A model generated the notes under the pieces. The model was not told where the DNA came from and made no database searches. It saw nothing but the letters and a program-made list of their open reading frames with translations. Shown piece after piece: positions 9,051 to 18,449 of a stretch of DNA of 64,000 bases. Within the stretch, counting starts at the first letter, position 1, and each line of letters begins with the position of its first letter. The position numbers and the translations under genes were made by a program. Source of the DNA: Thereva unica (taxonomy: Eukaryota > Arthropoda > Insecta > Diptera > Therevidae); the NCBI GenBank assembly GCA_949987705.1, contig OX465282.1, positions 82,014,070 through 82,078,069 of the forward strand, read 5' to 3'.

Positions 9051-9589
9051 GAAGGACTGGACTTGTCTGACGGTTCGTGGCGCCGGGAAGTTTTGGACAC
9101 CGTTTTTCTGGGGTCTGGTAGGGCTCCCTTTTCAGAGCATACATGACCCAGGTAGACTACTTCCTTTTTCAAAAATTGGCATTTCTCCGGTTGCAATTTG
9201 AGGTTGTTTTCCCTCAACCGGTCGAATATGCGTCGTAGCTTGGAATTATGGTCCTCAAGGTTCTTACCATAGATGACTATGTCATCTAGGTAGACGAAGC
9301 ATTCGAGGCCTTGTAGACCAGTAAGGACATAATTCATTAGTCGCTGAAACGTAGCCGGGGCACCTTTTAACCCGAACGGCATACGTTTGAACTCATAATG
9401 GCCGTAGTTCGTGCTAAAGGCCGTTTTGGGGCGATCCTGTGGTTCCACTAGTACTTGGTGGTAACCACTGGCCAAGTCGAGGGTAGAGAAGTATCTCGAG
9501 TGACCGAGCTGGTCCAGGATGTCCTCGATTCTTGGTAAGGGATACGCATCACCTATTGTCTTTTCATTAATTTTGCGAAAATCCACCAC
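8999..9589 (-). CDS. pol: Pol, central part: reverse transcriptase palm
   Basis: RT fingers/palm of the same pol. It has VDFRKINEKT, STLDLASGYHQV (first catalytic Asp), PFGLKGAPATFQRLMN and the active-site FVYLDD, then the primer grip (KCQFLKKEVVYLGH). The authentic part ends near 9110. The last roughly 35 residues to 8999 are out of frame with the continuation and do not resemble RT. The N-terminal end joins the preceding frame at an interrupted A-run on the element strand (T5 at 9599-9603). Confidence 0.9.
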   Translation of the reverse strand: MVDFRKINEKTIGDAYPLPRIEDILDQLGHSRYFSTLDLASGYHQVLVEPQDRPKTAFSTNYGHYEFKRMPFGLKGAPATFQRLMNYVLTGLQGLECFVYLDDIVIYGKNLEDHNSKLRRIFDRLRENNLKLQPEKCQFLKKEVVYLGHVCSEKGALPDPRKTVSKTSRRHEPSDKSSPSWASPTTIENSSQNFLR

Positions 9590-11160
9590 TACGCGCCATT
9601 TTTCTCACCGTCGGGGCCCGGTTTTTTCGGTACCACTAGGAGGGGTGAGTTCCACGGACTTTTACTGGGTTGGACAATATCGTTGTCCAACATTTCTTCT
9701 AATTGGTCATTGATGACTTGTCTCTGAGTTTCCGGTAGTCTATACATTTTTTGATTAATGTATTGGTCGTAGACCATGGGGATTTCGTGTCTTAGAGCTT
9801 CCGTGTAGGTTAGCTTGTCCCCTTTTAAGTGGAATATATCGGCATATTCGTAACAAAGATCCCGTATGGACCGCTTCTCGTCGGCCGTTAGAGGGTGGTC
9901 GAGGCTGAGTTCCTCGTCTAGCTGTTTGAAGCGCGTTTCACGCTCAAGGTCCGGGTCCTCTTGGTCCGGGAATATGTATCGTAGATGACGGATGGAATCG
10001 ATTTCCTTTTCATTCGTTCCCAACATCACTTTTGCCCTTTTTCCCTGGGGTATACCTTGCGGGATTGCACCATTATTGGGCATACTTTGGAGTCTTGCGT
10101 TAGATGACGATGGGGTACTGGCGTTCCTGAGACCGTCTGGTTCAGAGCCTGTAAGATACTCACATACGTCATTAGCATTTGTTGGAGACCTAGGGTTGTT
10201 GTTAGAGGCTAGGTGAATAGTCGTGTAGTCTTTGATTGGGGCGAGCGTAAGGGATAGGCTCGTCAGGACTACTGGTTGGGTGTTAACGTTGATGAGACCA
10301 ACATACACTGTTTTTGTTCCAGCTGGCAAGAGGGAATTGGCGAGGAATACTCCTTCGCTCGGCTCGTAAGATTCACAGAGCATTTCCTCCTCTAATCTTA
10401 GGGGAATGGGGACCACCATTTGAGACCGGCTTGGTAGGCGAATGGATTTCTCCAATGCCACGTTATATTTGCCTGAATTGGTCTCATAGTCGTTGGAGTT
10501 GTTTTCCAACCTTGAACCATCTAGAGATAGGCAGCTGGTATTCCTCTCTGAGGCTACCTGGGAGACACCACCGGGGTTTATCTCGGCTACTACGAGTTGA
10601 GATTCCCTAGTTTGGGTTTGCTCCTGCTGCTCTCTAGTGTTTGACTTGGCGGATCCATTGCGTAATGGAATTGCAATTTCTACTGGGTTGATTTCCGTGC
10701 GAGGAAATCGCAGTGTTTGATTTGGGCCTTCGACGTTACAGTTTTTGGAAAGAAAGTCGTTTCCTAACAGACCATCGTTAGGGATTTCTTGTGTATTTTT
10801 CACAATTTGGAAGGTGCATGGGAGGGGGGTGTTTAGAATGATGTTCCCCTGACAGCTCCCTAATGTTTTTCCTTGGCCGTATGGCGTTTGCAGTGTGCAT
10901 TTTTTAGTGGGATCTGGTAGGTTAGGGTCCTTTAGTTTTTTATGTTTTAATATACTGACCTCAGCGCCGGTGTCCACTGCTAGGTCAGCTTTGCCGTTAA
11001 GGCTTATGTCTAGAGGAAGAGTGACGAGTGGAACACTTGGTTCGGGCGCATGAGGCCCCCCTTTAATATTTTGTGGACTTATTGTCGGGCCGGGGTTTCT
11101 TGGTCCGACTGCGGGGAGTTTCCCGCTTGTTGTGATTCCCAGCGCTGTCTTTGATGACAA
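9589..11160 (-). CDS. pol: Pol, N-terminal part: protease and start of RT
   Basis: Overlaps the end of gag by 82 nt in the -1 frame, as expected for pol made by ribosomal frameshifting. The aspartic protease motif is ADLAVDTGAEVSIL, with the second signature NDGLLGNDFL about 70 residues later. After a poorly conserved linker the RT N-terminus begins (HEIPMVYDQYINQKMYRLP, then SPWNSPLLVVPKK). The frame stops at 9589-9591 just past the T5 run at 9599-9603, and RT continues in the neighbouring frame. The ATG at 11158-11160 is probably not used. Confidence 0.9.
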   Translation of the reverse strand: MSSKTALGITTSGKLPAVGPRNPGPTISPQNIKGGPHAPEPSVPLVTLPLDISLNGKADLAVDTGAEVSILKHKKLKDPNLPDPTKKCTLQTPYGQGKTLGSCQGNIILNTPLPCTFQIVKNTQEIPNDGLLGNDFLSKNCNVEGPNQTLRFPRTEINPVEIAIPLRNGSAKSNTREQQEQTQTRESQLVVAEINPGGVSQVASERNTSCLSLDGSRLENNSNDYETNSGKYNVALEKSIRLPSRSQMVVPIPLRLEEEMLCESYEPSEGVFLANSLLPAGTKTVYVGLINVNTQPVVLTSLSLTLAPIKDYTTIHLASNNNPRSPTNANDVCEYLTGSEPDGLRNASTPSSSNARLQSMPNNGAIPQGIPQGKRAKVMLGTNEKEIDSIRHLRYIFPDQEDPDLERETRFKQLDEELSLDHPLTADEKRSIRDLCYEYADIFHLKGDKLTYTEALRHEIPMVYDQYINQKMYRLPETQRQVINDQLEEMLDNDIVQPSKSPWNSPLLVVPKKPGPDGEKNGA

Positions 11161-13268
11161 TCGTCTACTTGGTGACCACGTCTGTGGCAGAAATCACATC
11201 TATATCTAATATTAAACACTGACCTTGTGTTATTGGTTGCCTGTTGACGGTCATTGGGTTGGTTGGTTCCATTATTCATGGGTCGGTTGTTTGGTTGTCT
11301 ATTATTATTCTGGTTAGGGGGTTGTTGGTCGGAATAGCGATAATTACCCATAGGTTGTGACCGCGGGTCTGGGTAACGGTTGTTACCTTGGTACTGAGAC
11401 CGCTGGTTGGGGTAACGATTGTTATTGTTATTATTATATGTAGGGCCCTGGTTCTGGTAGCGATTATTACCATTATTGTATGAAGTCCCCTGGTTTTGGT
11501 AACGATTAGTATTGTTATTATATGAGGACCTTGGAGGCTCAACTGGTTGGGGGCAGTCCCTCGCGTCGTGCGAGTTGGACCGGCAGATTATGCAGAAGGG
11601 CGTATTTTTGCGTTTCAAACAGTCCGCATAAGTATGCCCTCTGTTTCTGCAATAGCTACAGGTGATGTTTAAGGGTTTATTTTCATTTTTTGGAACGGGG
11701 CTTAAAGTTGTTACTTGGTTGGCGCTTTGTAGTGACGCCGGCGGTATTGTTTGTATTGTGTTTGTTTGGTTTGTGGGTGGGGCGTATGTTGTGTACATTA
11801 CCTGTGGGCTTATCGGGCTTTGAAGTGTTGTTTGCGGCATGGTCGGTGCGGGCGGGGCGGTGTACTGAGTGTGTTGGTTTGGCGTATTTGTTAGGGTCAT
11901 TTGGTAAATGTTTTCCGACTTAGGGATAGGGACTGTTTGTCCATAAGGGTTGTATGCCGGTTGAGGTACTGTCATTTGATAGGACGCATACACAGAATTT
12001 TGTTGTAGCTTCTCCATATCTAGTGCCTTTTGGGTTAGGCTGTCAAGTGTATCCTCTCCCAGAGTTAGTAGGTACTGGCAGAGGTGGGGGTTGGTAACCC
12101 CACTCCGCAGGGCATTTTTTGCGAAATCTTGCAGTTGGGCCTTTACGGCCGGTGCTGCCATCGCACCATATTTAGTGGTGGCCGCCTCTTCGCATAGTGA
12201 CAACTGCTGTTTGATCCTGGTGGTATAGGCCGTGAGCGGCTCTAAGGGGAACTGGCGTAATTGAATTAATTTATTGACCAGTTCTTGATATGTTTCTCTG
12301 GGAAGATAAGTCCTGTTTAGGAGGTTTTCTGCCTCCTCAAAAGTGGCAGGTTGGGAGGAGGCAATTAATTGATAGGCCTCTCCCCGAAGCCTAGTTGGAT
12401 AAATTTGAATGAAGGCGGCCTTTTCTTGTTCTGTCAGGCACTGTAGTACCCGACGGCAACAGCCTAGGAACATTTGTAGTTCAGTTGCCATCGTTGGGTT
12501 TTGGCCGCCAGAGAATAAAGGGACTAGTTGGGCCGTTAATTTGGCGACTTTAATATATTCGTCGGCCATGGCTGTAGGAAATTCTTTTTGTAGTAAAGAT
12601 TTGACAAGACGACTGTCTTGAAAGGTCGCCTCCTCTTCCTCTAGGAGGGACAAGGATCGGGTAGAGAGATCGACCCAATCCGCGAGTAGGTCTATTGGGG
12701 CGTAATCGGGTCCGGGCGGTTCAGTGTTACTGTTTTCACAATGGTCCCTATCCTCTATGCTAACCTTATCTACTACTTCAAGGGGGCGTGGGAGACTATT
12801 TTTGAAATTGAGGAGGTCCTGTTTAAATTTTAGGGCCTCCTCTTTGAATGCTTCGACTTTAGCCTTTCTTTCTAGGCTGGCCCTTTGGATTTGTTTATCC
12901 ACGGCCTCAAAATGTACTATATTAAATTTTCCTGTCTCCTGCGCCCGCTTAAGTATGTATTCTAATCTTGAAGTTAAACCTACTTGTTTCTCTCCTTCTC
13001 CTAGGATTGTCCCACTTCGGAGACGTCTGGGGGATGTTTGGGGTGTTTCTGATGGTGTTGATTGATGTGCAGATAGTGGTGTTGAAGTCCCTCGCTGAGT
13101 GACCTGGCAGGATGCTGGGGTGTCGGTGGCTCCTGATGAAGTAGAGGGGCCTGGTGTGGTTAAGTCCCTCGATGGTTGGTGGTCCCTCGGAGGGGGAGTC
13201 TTGGTGTTGTTGTTTCCCCTTATTGGCCCTCTGACATAGGGCGTCTCCTGGACAGGGATGAAGCCCAC
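11079..13268 (-). CDS. gag: Gag polyprotein with three CCHC zinc knuckles
   Basis: Intact 729-residue ORF. The N-terminal third is Pro/Ser/Thr-rich. The middle has a retrotransposon-gag capsid-like region (EAYQLIASSQPATFEEAENLL, then LIQLRQFPLEPLTAYTTRIKQQL). Nucleocapsid motifs are two adjacent CCHC knuckles at about 535-572 (CSYCRNRGHTYADC and CIICRSNSHDARDC). An Asn/Tyr/Gln-rich repeat of about 118 residues (RYQNQG-type units) follows, then a third knuckle CDFCHRRGHQVDDC near the C-terminus. The wide separation of the third knuckle is unusual. Gag packages the genomic RNA and forms particles. The first Met is taken as the start; the PBS lies about 225 bp upstream. Confidence 0.9.
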   Translation of the reverse strand: MGFIPVQETPYVRGPIRGNNNTKTPPPRDHQPSRDLTTPGPSTSSGATDTPASCQVTQRGTSTPLSAHQSTPSETPQTSPRRLRSGTILGEGEKQVGLTSRLEYILKRAQETGKFNIVHFEAVDKQIQRASLERKAKVEAFKEEALKFKQDLLNFKNSLPRPLEVVDKVSIEDRDHCENSNTEPPGPDYAPIDLLADWVDLSTRSLSLLEEEEATFQDSRLVKSLLQKEFPTAMADEYIKVAKLTAQLVPLFSGGQNPTMATELQMFLGCCRRVLQCLTEQEKAAFIQIYPTRLRGEAYQLIASSQPATFEEAENLLNRTYLPRETYQELVNKLIQLRQFPLEPLTAYTTRIKQQLSLCEEAATTKYGAMAAPAVKAQLQDFAKNALRSGVTNPHLCQYLLTLGEDTLDSLTQKALDMEKLQQNSVYASYQMTVPQPAYNPYGQTVPIPKSENIYQMTLTNTPNQHTQYTAPPAPTMPQTTLQSPISPQVMYTTYAPPTNQTNTIQTIPPASLQSANQVTTLSPVPKNENKPLNITCSYCRNRGHTYADCLKRKNTPFCIICRSNSHDARDCPQPVEPPRSSYNNNTNRYQNQGTSYNNGNNRYQNQGPTYNNNNNNRYPNQRSQYQGNNRYPDPRSQPMGNYRYSDQQPPNQNNNRQPNNRPMNNGTNQPNDRQQATNNTRSVFNIRYRCDFCHRRGHQVDDCHQRQRWESQQAGNSPQSDQETPARQ
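11118..11124 (-). promoter_or_regulatory. -1 ribosomal frameshift slippery site (gag/pol)
   Basis: On the element strand the heptamer GGGAAAC lies in the gag frame as G GGA AAC, which fits X XXY YYZ. It sits within the 82-nt gag/pol overlap and pol is in the -1 frame. Downstream, GTCGG and CCGAC can pair around a 16-nt loop. The same heptamer serves as a slippery site in some retroviruses. Confidence 0.75.
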
Positions 13269-13492
13269 TAAAAGTCCCGCGATGTAGAAACTTTAGGGGG
13301 GTGAGCGCGTGCTCGCCTGGAGCAGAGGCACCGTGGTTGTACACCCCCGAGCGAGGATTCGTGGAGGATCTGGGATATTTTATGCGCTGTAGTGGCAGAC
13401 GCTAACACTGCCCCCAAGTCAGGCTCAGCCTTGGGTTGGAGGTCAAGGAGCCTAGACCAGCAGTATTAACGATTTTACTATTTGCGCACCCA

Positions 13493-13511
13493 GATCCTAC
13501 CGGCTGCGCCA
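13493..13511 (-). other. Primer binding site complementary to tRNA-Ser
   Basis: The plus-strand 19-mer GATCCTACCGGCTGCGCCA reads like the 3' end, including CCA, of an insect tRNA-Ser. It begins two bases inside the 5' LTR. tRNA-Ser priming is known for errantiviruses of the 17.6/297/ZAM type. Confidence 0.85.
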
Positions 13512-13513
13512 AT

Positions 13514-15257
13514 TGTTATGTTTTATTTTTATATATTATTAATAACTCACTACTAATTTTTTTTTTATTGTTTTGTTATATAAAACTCACCTCTAATAAA
13601 CCTTTCTTTTGGGTCTTATTAACTTTTTTTTTCTTGTTTATTAAAAGATGAACACTTTCAACTGTTTATAATATAATTTTAATTTGACTTCTCTTGTCTT
13701 TTAGCACATATATACTTTTTAACTTAACAAAACTCAATGCTTAACTACATATATTAAATATTTGCGCATTTTCTTTAAATGTATAATAACAAGAAGGAAT
13801 CTGTTATGAAAACTATTAGATAGTATATTATAATAATCCGGTCGTGGATTTTTTACACCACTACACTTCTTTTAAAAAATCACCGTCGCAATTGACTTCT
13901 CTTATCGTTTAGAATTTATATACTTTTTAACTTAACAAAACTCAATGCTATATTATATTAAATATTTGCGCATTTTCTTTAAATGTATAATAACAAGAAG
14001 GAATCTGTTATGAAAACTATTAGATAGTATATTATAATAATCCGGTCGTGGATTTTTTACAACACTACACTTCTTTCAAAAAATCACCGTCGCAATTGAC
14101 TTCTCTTATCGTTTAGACTTTATATACTTTTTAACTTAACCAAACTCAATGCTATATTATATTAAATATTTGCGCATTTTCTTTAAATGTATAATAACAA
14201 GAAGGAATCTGTTATGAAAACTATTAGATAGTATATTATAATAACCCGGTCGTGGATTTTTTACACCACTACACTTCTTTTAAAAAATCACCGTCGCAAT
14301 TGACTTCTCTTATCGTTTAGAATTTATATACTTTTTAACTTAACAAAACTCAATGCTATATTATATTAAATATTTGCGCATTTTCTTTAAATGTATAATA
14401 ACAAGAAGGAATCTGTTATGAAAACTATTAGATAGTATATTATAATAATCCGGTCGTGGATTTTTTACAACACTACACTTCTTTCAAAAAATCACCGTCG
14501 CAATTGACTTCTCTTATCGTTTAGACTTTATATACTTTTTAACTTAACCAAACTCAATGCTATATTATATTAAATATTTGCGCATTTTCTTTAAATGTAT
14601 AATAACAAGAAGGAATCTGTTATGAAAACTATTAGATAGTATATTATAATAATCCGGTCGTGGATTTTCTACAACACTACACTTCTTTTTAAAAAATCAC
14701 CGTCGCAATTGACTCAAACAGAACTATTTTAAAATTATCGACGCGCCCGCCGCGATCAGTAGTTAAAATCCACACTCTTTTTCTTTACAAACCAACCGCC
14801 GCCGGTAAAGGTTAAGACAACACTTTCAACATCAAATTTTCACCCGCCGGTGGTGGCATGGAAAATTGTCCACCGGCTGGGAAAAACGCGCCCTTGAACT
14901 TTTTCCCACCTGCGCAACTTGCTTACCGCGCGTTTCTCACGCGGCGCATTGCAAGTTGCGCTTAATTATTGTTGGGTGGGTCAAGTTACGTTTTCCCAGA
15001 TTAAGGTGAAAAGCTAGCCCCTAGGAGATTTTACCAAACGTGGGAATCGTTGAGGGTTTTTGTTTTATGCAATCTCGCATATTTCGTGGACATGTGTGAA
15101 ACATCTTTGCAGATTAAAAAGTTGTTCTTGAACTTCTCCCAACGTAACCCGATACCTTTGCTGATAAGGTATTGGGTTTTCGTTCGGTACTTGAGCTGGC
15201 GAGTCTCAAGGCATTTGTTTTGTTTAGGTTTTTTTTTTTGAATTATTTTATGTAACA
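13514..15257 (-). repeat. 5' LTR (1744 bp) of the errantivirus-like element
   Basis: Same termini as the left LTR, but 614 bp longer because its tandem array has five units instead of two. The right part (14709-15257) reads the same as 3576-4126 apart from a T-run length. No reliable TATA or initiator was assigned. Confidence 0.92.
13684..14708. repeat. Five-copy 204-208-bp tandem repeat inside the 5' LTR
   Basis: Units start at 13684, 13892, 14096, 14300 and 14504. Units 2 and 4 are one variant (TTAGAATTTA, CTTTCAAAAAATC) and units 3 and 5 begin as another (TTAGACTTTA, AACCAAAC). This indicates a two-unit higher-order duplication. Each unit contains the same CCGGTCGTGGATTTT core. Confidence 0.92.
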
Positions 15258-15384
15258 CTTTCCTCAATTTAGTGTTGGCCGCCATTTTGAATTTGGAATG
15301 ACGCCACATAGCTTATTGTGTTCTACCTGTCATATCCTTTCATTTGATACCCATGTCAGAGGGCCGCGGAGCACAATTTCAAAA

Positions 15385-15716
15385 ATCGGGCGCCATTTTG
15401 GAACCGCCATCTTGATATTTTTACAAAATGGCCAGATTGCATTGTCATCCAAACTAAACGTGTATGCAAAATTTCAGCTCTATCCGAAACCGGGAAGTGG
15501 GTCAAATTTAACTTCCAAGATTTGACGACAAACAGTGTAAGTTAAATAAAATCGGGCGCCATTTTGGAACCGCCATCTTGATATTTTTACAAAATGGCCA
15601 GATTGTATTGTCATCCAAACTAAACGTGTATGCAAAATTTCAGCTCTATCCGAAACCGGGAAGTGGGTCAAATTTAACTTCCAAGATTTGACGACAAACA
15701 GTGTAAGTTAAATAAA
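15385..15716. repeat. Two-copy 166-bp tandem repeat next to the gypsy element
   Basis: The block starting ATCGGGCGCCATTTTGGAAC at 15385 repeats at 15551 with one or two differences. Each copy runs through CCGAAACCGGGAAGTGGGTC and TTTGACGACAAACAGTG. A shorter diverged relative begins near 15267 and another lies at about 2478-2650. It looks like a MITE-derived or satellite-like repeat. Confidence 0.8.
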
Positions 15717-16402
15717 AGAATTTAAAAATGGTGACTTTCTTTAAAAAACGGATGCACATTTTTACCTTTTGTGGTCAATTTCTAATGGGTTTGAAGAGTC
15801 CCGTATACTTTTTCTTTTTATTTTTAAATTAGCACGGTTGCCATCACTGTCACTATCGCTATCAGTGGCAAAAAATAGTTCTACTGATAACATTTCGGTA
15901 GACATAAAAATAACTTTTAAAGTCCACCTAACCTATAATACCTGGCACACAAGTTTCAAATACAAAATATTCACAATATCTTATATCTAAATTCACAATA
16001 ATACACAGAGTCGTCGATTACCTTTACACAATACCAAATTCAATTTTATCGATTTTATCGACAGCAATCGAATGGCCATGCTATCGACAATCGCAATAGG
16101 GCCGATTGTTGAGAGTTCAGCAATATTTTCTTCACTATACGCCCTGCGAGGACAATAAACAGAAACAACAAGACATTTGGAAATCGGCGATTTCACTTCC
16201 ACAGCTACGAACTGGACAAAATCATTAATAGACTTAGACATCAATTTGGAGAAATGATGCAGTGTCTGTTAAAACATTACACGTTTTTCCATCCATCATT
16301 GTACAGATTGGGTAATGTTGTTCTTTTCCTTATGCAGTACAACAATTGAAGGTTGAAGAGTCCCGACTTGTTGCTCGATATTATCGTATTCCGTTAGTTT
16401 GT
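15717..16402. other. Flank of the piggyBac insertion, possible LINE endonuclease scrap
   Basis: No intact gene. A minus-strand frame at 15993-16244 contains KCLVVSVYCPRRAYSEENIAEL, which recalls the YxPP segment of a LINE apurinic endonuclease (jockey-like). It is too short and degraded to be certain. The rest is featureless AT-rich DNA. Confidence 0.3.
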
Positions 16403-16704
16403 TTAACCCGGCGTTAGTAAGGTGGAAAAATATAACAAGTTTAGTAAGGTGGGGTCTCAGGGACCCCACATGCAGTCGTATAAGAAATAAATGTTTACAT
16501 TTATTCCAAGTATATTAGACTAAATACTTTTTGATTATAATATAAGGAGTAAAAATAAAACAGGAAATCAAAAATAAACAAATGTTTATTACACAAAAAT
16601 ACGTATTAATTAAACATATTCTTTTTATAACAAAAATATACTATTCATTAGTTTAACATTAACATAAATAAATCACTTCTTTTTAGGAACTTGGTAAAAC
16701 TTAA

Positions 16705-17790
16705 CTAAGAACTGTCAGTGCCTGATGTGTTTGCACAATCAGTGCCTGCTGTGTTTGCACAATCAGGACACCAAGGAATTATGTGCTCGAGACACACGTA
16801 TTTTGCGCATTTTTGGCAGCAATAGCTTGTTTTTTTATCCTTATTTCTTGGACAAATTTCACACCTCCTTCTCATACTTTTATTTTTTTTATGTTTTGGT
16901 TCGCTAGTGCCAGCCAGCCGCTTGACGCTCTCACGTAGTGAAATTGGCAGACGCGGATTGCGGCTCCTTTTTTGTATGTGAGGTGTGATAAGTTGTTTAC
17001 TTAAATCTTTCAAAAAAAACCTCCGTTTTATTGAAGAGGTATTATTGCATTTGTATATAATATATGCATTTATAGCTCCAACATTCATTAGAGTAAAAAA
17101 CAATGTCAAGGGCCAGCGACGACTCGGTCGGCTTACGCTAAATAATGCAGACATTCCGTCTACTACATCAACTCCACCTTTAGTTTCGTTATAAAACAGA
17201 ATGACCTCCGGCTTAGAAGTTTCCTCATCTACATTGTCATCATAGTGCAATGTGGAGATCATGACAACATTCTTGTTTTTCCTTGGCACAAATGAAGCTA
17301 TGGTGATATTGGGTTGAAACCCAAAAATAGTAGTTAATGGGCTTCTTTTCTTGGTATTGACGAATTCTAGCGGCAATTCTCTTTTATTTTTCTTCATTGT
17401 CCCCACCATAGTCAAGTTGTAGTCTTCTAATAAGGATTGGGCCAATGGATAACTGGTAAACCAATTATCTAGGGTAACATTCCGACCCGTTCCAGCTATT
17501 GGTGTAATCATCCTTGTCACAACTTCAGAAGGGGTGTTTGAAACTTTAAAAGGGCCTTCAGGTTGTGCTCCAACATATACTTCCATTTTAGAAGTATAAA
17601 ATGATTTGGCATCAACCAAAGCAAATACTTTCATACCGTATTTTGCTGGTTTGCTTGGTATATATTGCCGGAAACTGCATCGTCCGCGAAAACCTTCCAA
17701 TTTTTCATCAATCGTTACGTTTTGTCCTAACGAATAAACAGACTCACACGTTTTATTGAAATTATCAAAAATTTCTCTAATTGGAGCCAT
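16705..17790 (-). CDS. piggyBac-like transposase, C-terminal part (catalytic core and cysteine-rich domain)
   Basis: 361 residues covering the DDE_Tnp_1_7 catalytic core. The acidic residues are seen in VTIDEKLEGFRGRC, VTLDNWFTSYPLA and GGVDVVDGM, matching the three catalytic aspartates of piggyBac. The motif SKPAKYGMKVFALVDA lies between the first two. The C-terminus carries the cysteine-rich DNA-binding domain (CEICPRNKDKKTSYCCQKC...CLEH...CPDC), followed by a short duplicated CANT(A/S)GTD tail. The frame joins the N-terminal ORF at the T4 run 17790-17793. Confidence 0.93.
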   Translation of the reverse strand: MAPIREIFDNFNKTCESVYSLGQNVTIDEKLEGFRGRCSFRQYIPSKPAKYGMKVFALVDAKSFYTSKMEVYVGAQPEGPFKVSNTPSEVVTRMITPIAGTGRNVTLDNWFTSYPLAQSLLEDYNLTMVGTMKKNKRELPLEFVNTKKRSPLTTIFGFQPNITIASFVPRKNKNVVMISTLHYDDNVDEETSKPEVILFYNETKGGVDVVDGMSALFSVSRPSRRWPLTLFFTLMNVGAINAYIIYKCNNTSSIKRRFFLKDLSKQLITPHIQKRSRNPRLPISLRESVKRLAGTSEPKHKKNKSMRRRCEICPRNKDKKTSYCCQKCAKYVCLEHIIPWCPDCANTAGTDCANTSGTDSS

Positions 17791-18449
17791 TTTGTCGAAA
17801 GCCGAGTACTTCGGTCATCAAATCGTAGACACCTCAGAAGGAAACGGAAACGGCAAAGTGACATTGTACTTCTAAATAATTCAACACCGGTACCATCTGA
17901 GGCCCATAAATCATCTAGATTCTGATGACTAGACTTGGAGACACCCGCTAAATATAAAAGTCCAAAGACGGCCTTCAATTCAGCCATATCAGTCTTTTGA
18001 ACATTGCTCTTATTTGCATAATTTACTTGCTTCCTTTGTATCTCGTCGTTCGTGTTCTTCAAAATTAGTTCTAACTCACCATCGCTAAAAAAGATATTCC
18101 AGCAATCTAGTACCGATTTTGCATTTTTTGCATTCCCAATAACACCAGGTTTTTGTGTAATTATGTTATGTGCTCGAGTTCTCACTCGAGATCGTAACTT
18201 GTTTTTATTCCACTTTGTGTGGCTGTCTTTCGCCAAATAGTAAGGTTCTTGTGTGGACTCCTGTTCTGAATATTCTTCCTCACAATCCTGTTCTGTATCA
18301 GAATCATGGTTGCTGAATAACTCTAAATCAACTTCACTGTCATCATCTTCACTAAATTGTTCGTCATCTGTCAAAACTTCATGTATGAGTTGCTGTAACC
18401 TCTCTTCTTCACGCTCGTAACTCATCTGGAAAGAAAAGTTATATAGCAA
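17727..18449 (-). CDS. piggyBac-like transposase, N-terminal part
   Basis: The acidic N-terminal region (EDDDSEVDLELFSNHDSDTEQDCEEE) is typical of piggyBac transposases. It is followed by the start of the dimerisation/DNA-binding domain, with AELKAVFGLLYLAGVSKSSHQNLDDLW and FRFLLRCLRFDDRSTR. The true start may be the Met at about residue 9 (MSYERE). After STRLSTK the frame diverges and the C-terminal half continues in the next frame. Confidence 0.9.
   Translation of the reverse strand: MLYNFSFQMSYEREEERLQQLIHEVLTDDEQFSEDDDSEVDLELFSNHDSDTEQDCEEEYSEQESTQEPYYLAKDSHTKWNKNKLRSRVRTRAHNIITQKPGVIGNAKNAKSVLDCWNIFFSDGELELILKNTNDEIQRKQVNYANKSNVQKTDMAELKAVFGLLYLAGVSKSSHQNLDDLWASDGTGVELFRSTMSLCRFRFLLRCLRFDDRSTRLSTKWLQLEKFLIISIKRVSLFIR

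Larger units (their letters stand above)
2997..15257 (-). mobile_element. Full-length errantivirus-like Ty3/gypsy endogenous retrovirus
   Basis: A complete LTR element of 12,261 bp on the minus strand. The LTRs start TGTTATG and end GTAACA and are flanked by a 4-bp duplication CTTT (2993-2996 and 15258-15261). In element order it has a 5' LTR (13514-15257), a tRNA-Ser primer site, gag, pol in the -1 frame, env, a 1.09-kb segment with an antisense gene, and the 3' LTR (2997-4126). The gag-pol-env layout, 4-bp TSD, tRNA-Ser primer and F-type Env match the insect errantivirus group. The unique LTR parts are nearly identical, which argues for a recent insertion. Pol has two frame breaks, both at homopolymers. 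At over 12 kb it is larger than typical errantiviruses (7-9 kb). Confidence 0.93.

Noticed and set aside
8999..9612. Programmed frameshifts inside gypsy pol
   Set aside because: The two breaks fall in the middle of RT, at homopolymers and without slippery-site phase. Pol of this group is a single frame after the gag-pol shift.
7394..13065. Many medium ORFs on either strand within gypsy gag-pol (for example 8004-8213, 12724-13065)
   Set aside because: They are out-of-frame or antisense shadows of recognisable gag and pol domains.
13493..13511. A tRNA-Ser gene
   Set aside because: Only the 3' end of the tRNA is matched and it abuts an LTR, so it is a primer binding site. The same holds for the Phe, Arg and Trp matches.
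13684..14708. CRISPR-like array of repeats
   Set aside because: Units are contiguous 204-208-bp tandem copies inside an LTR, with no short repeats separated by unique spacers, in a eukaryotic context.
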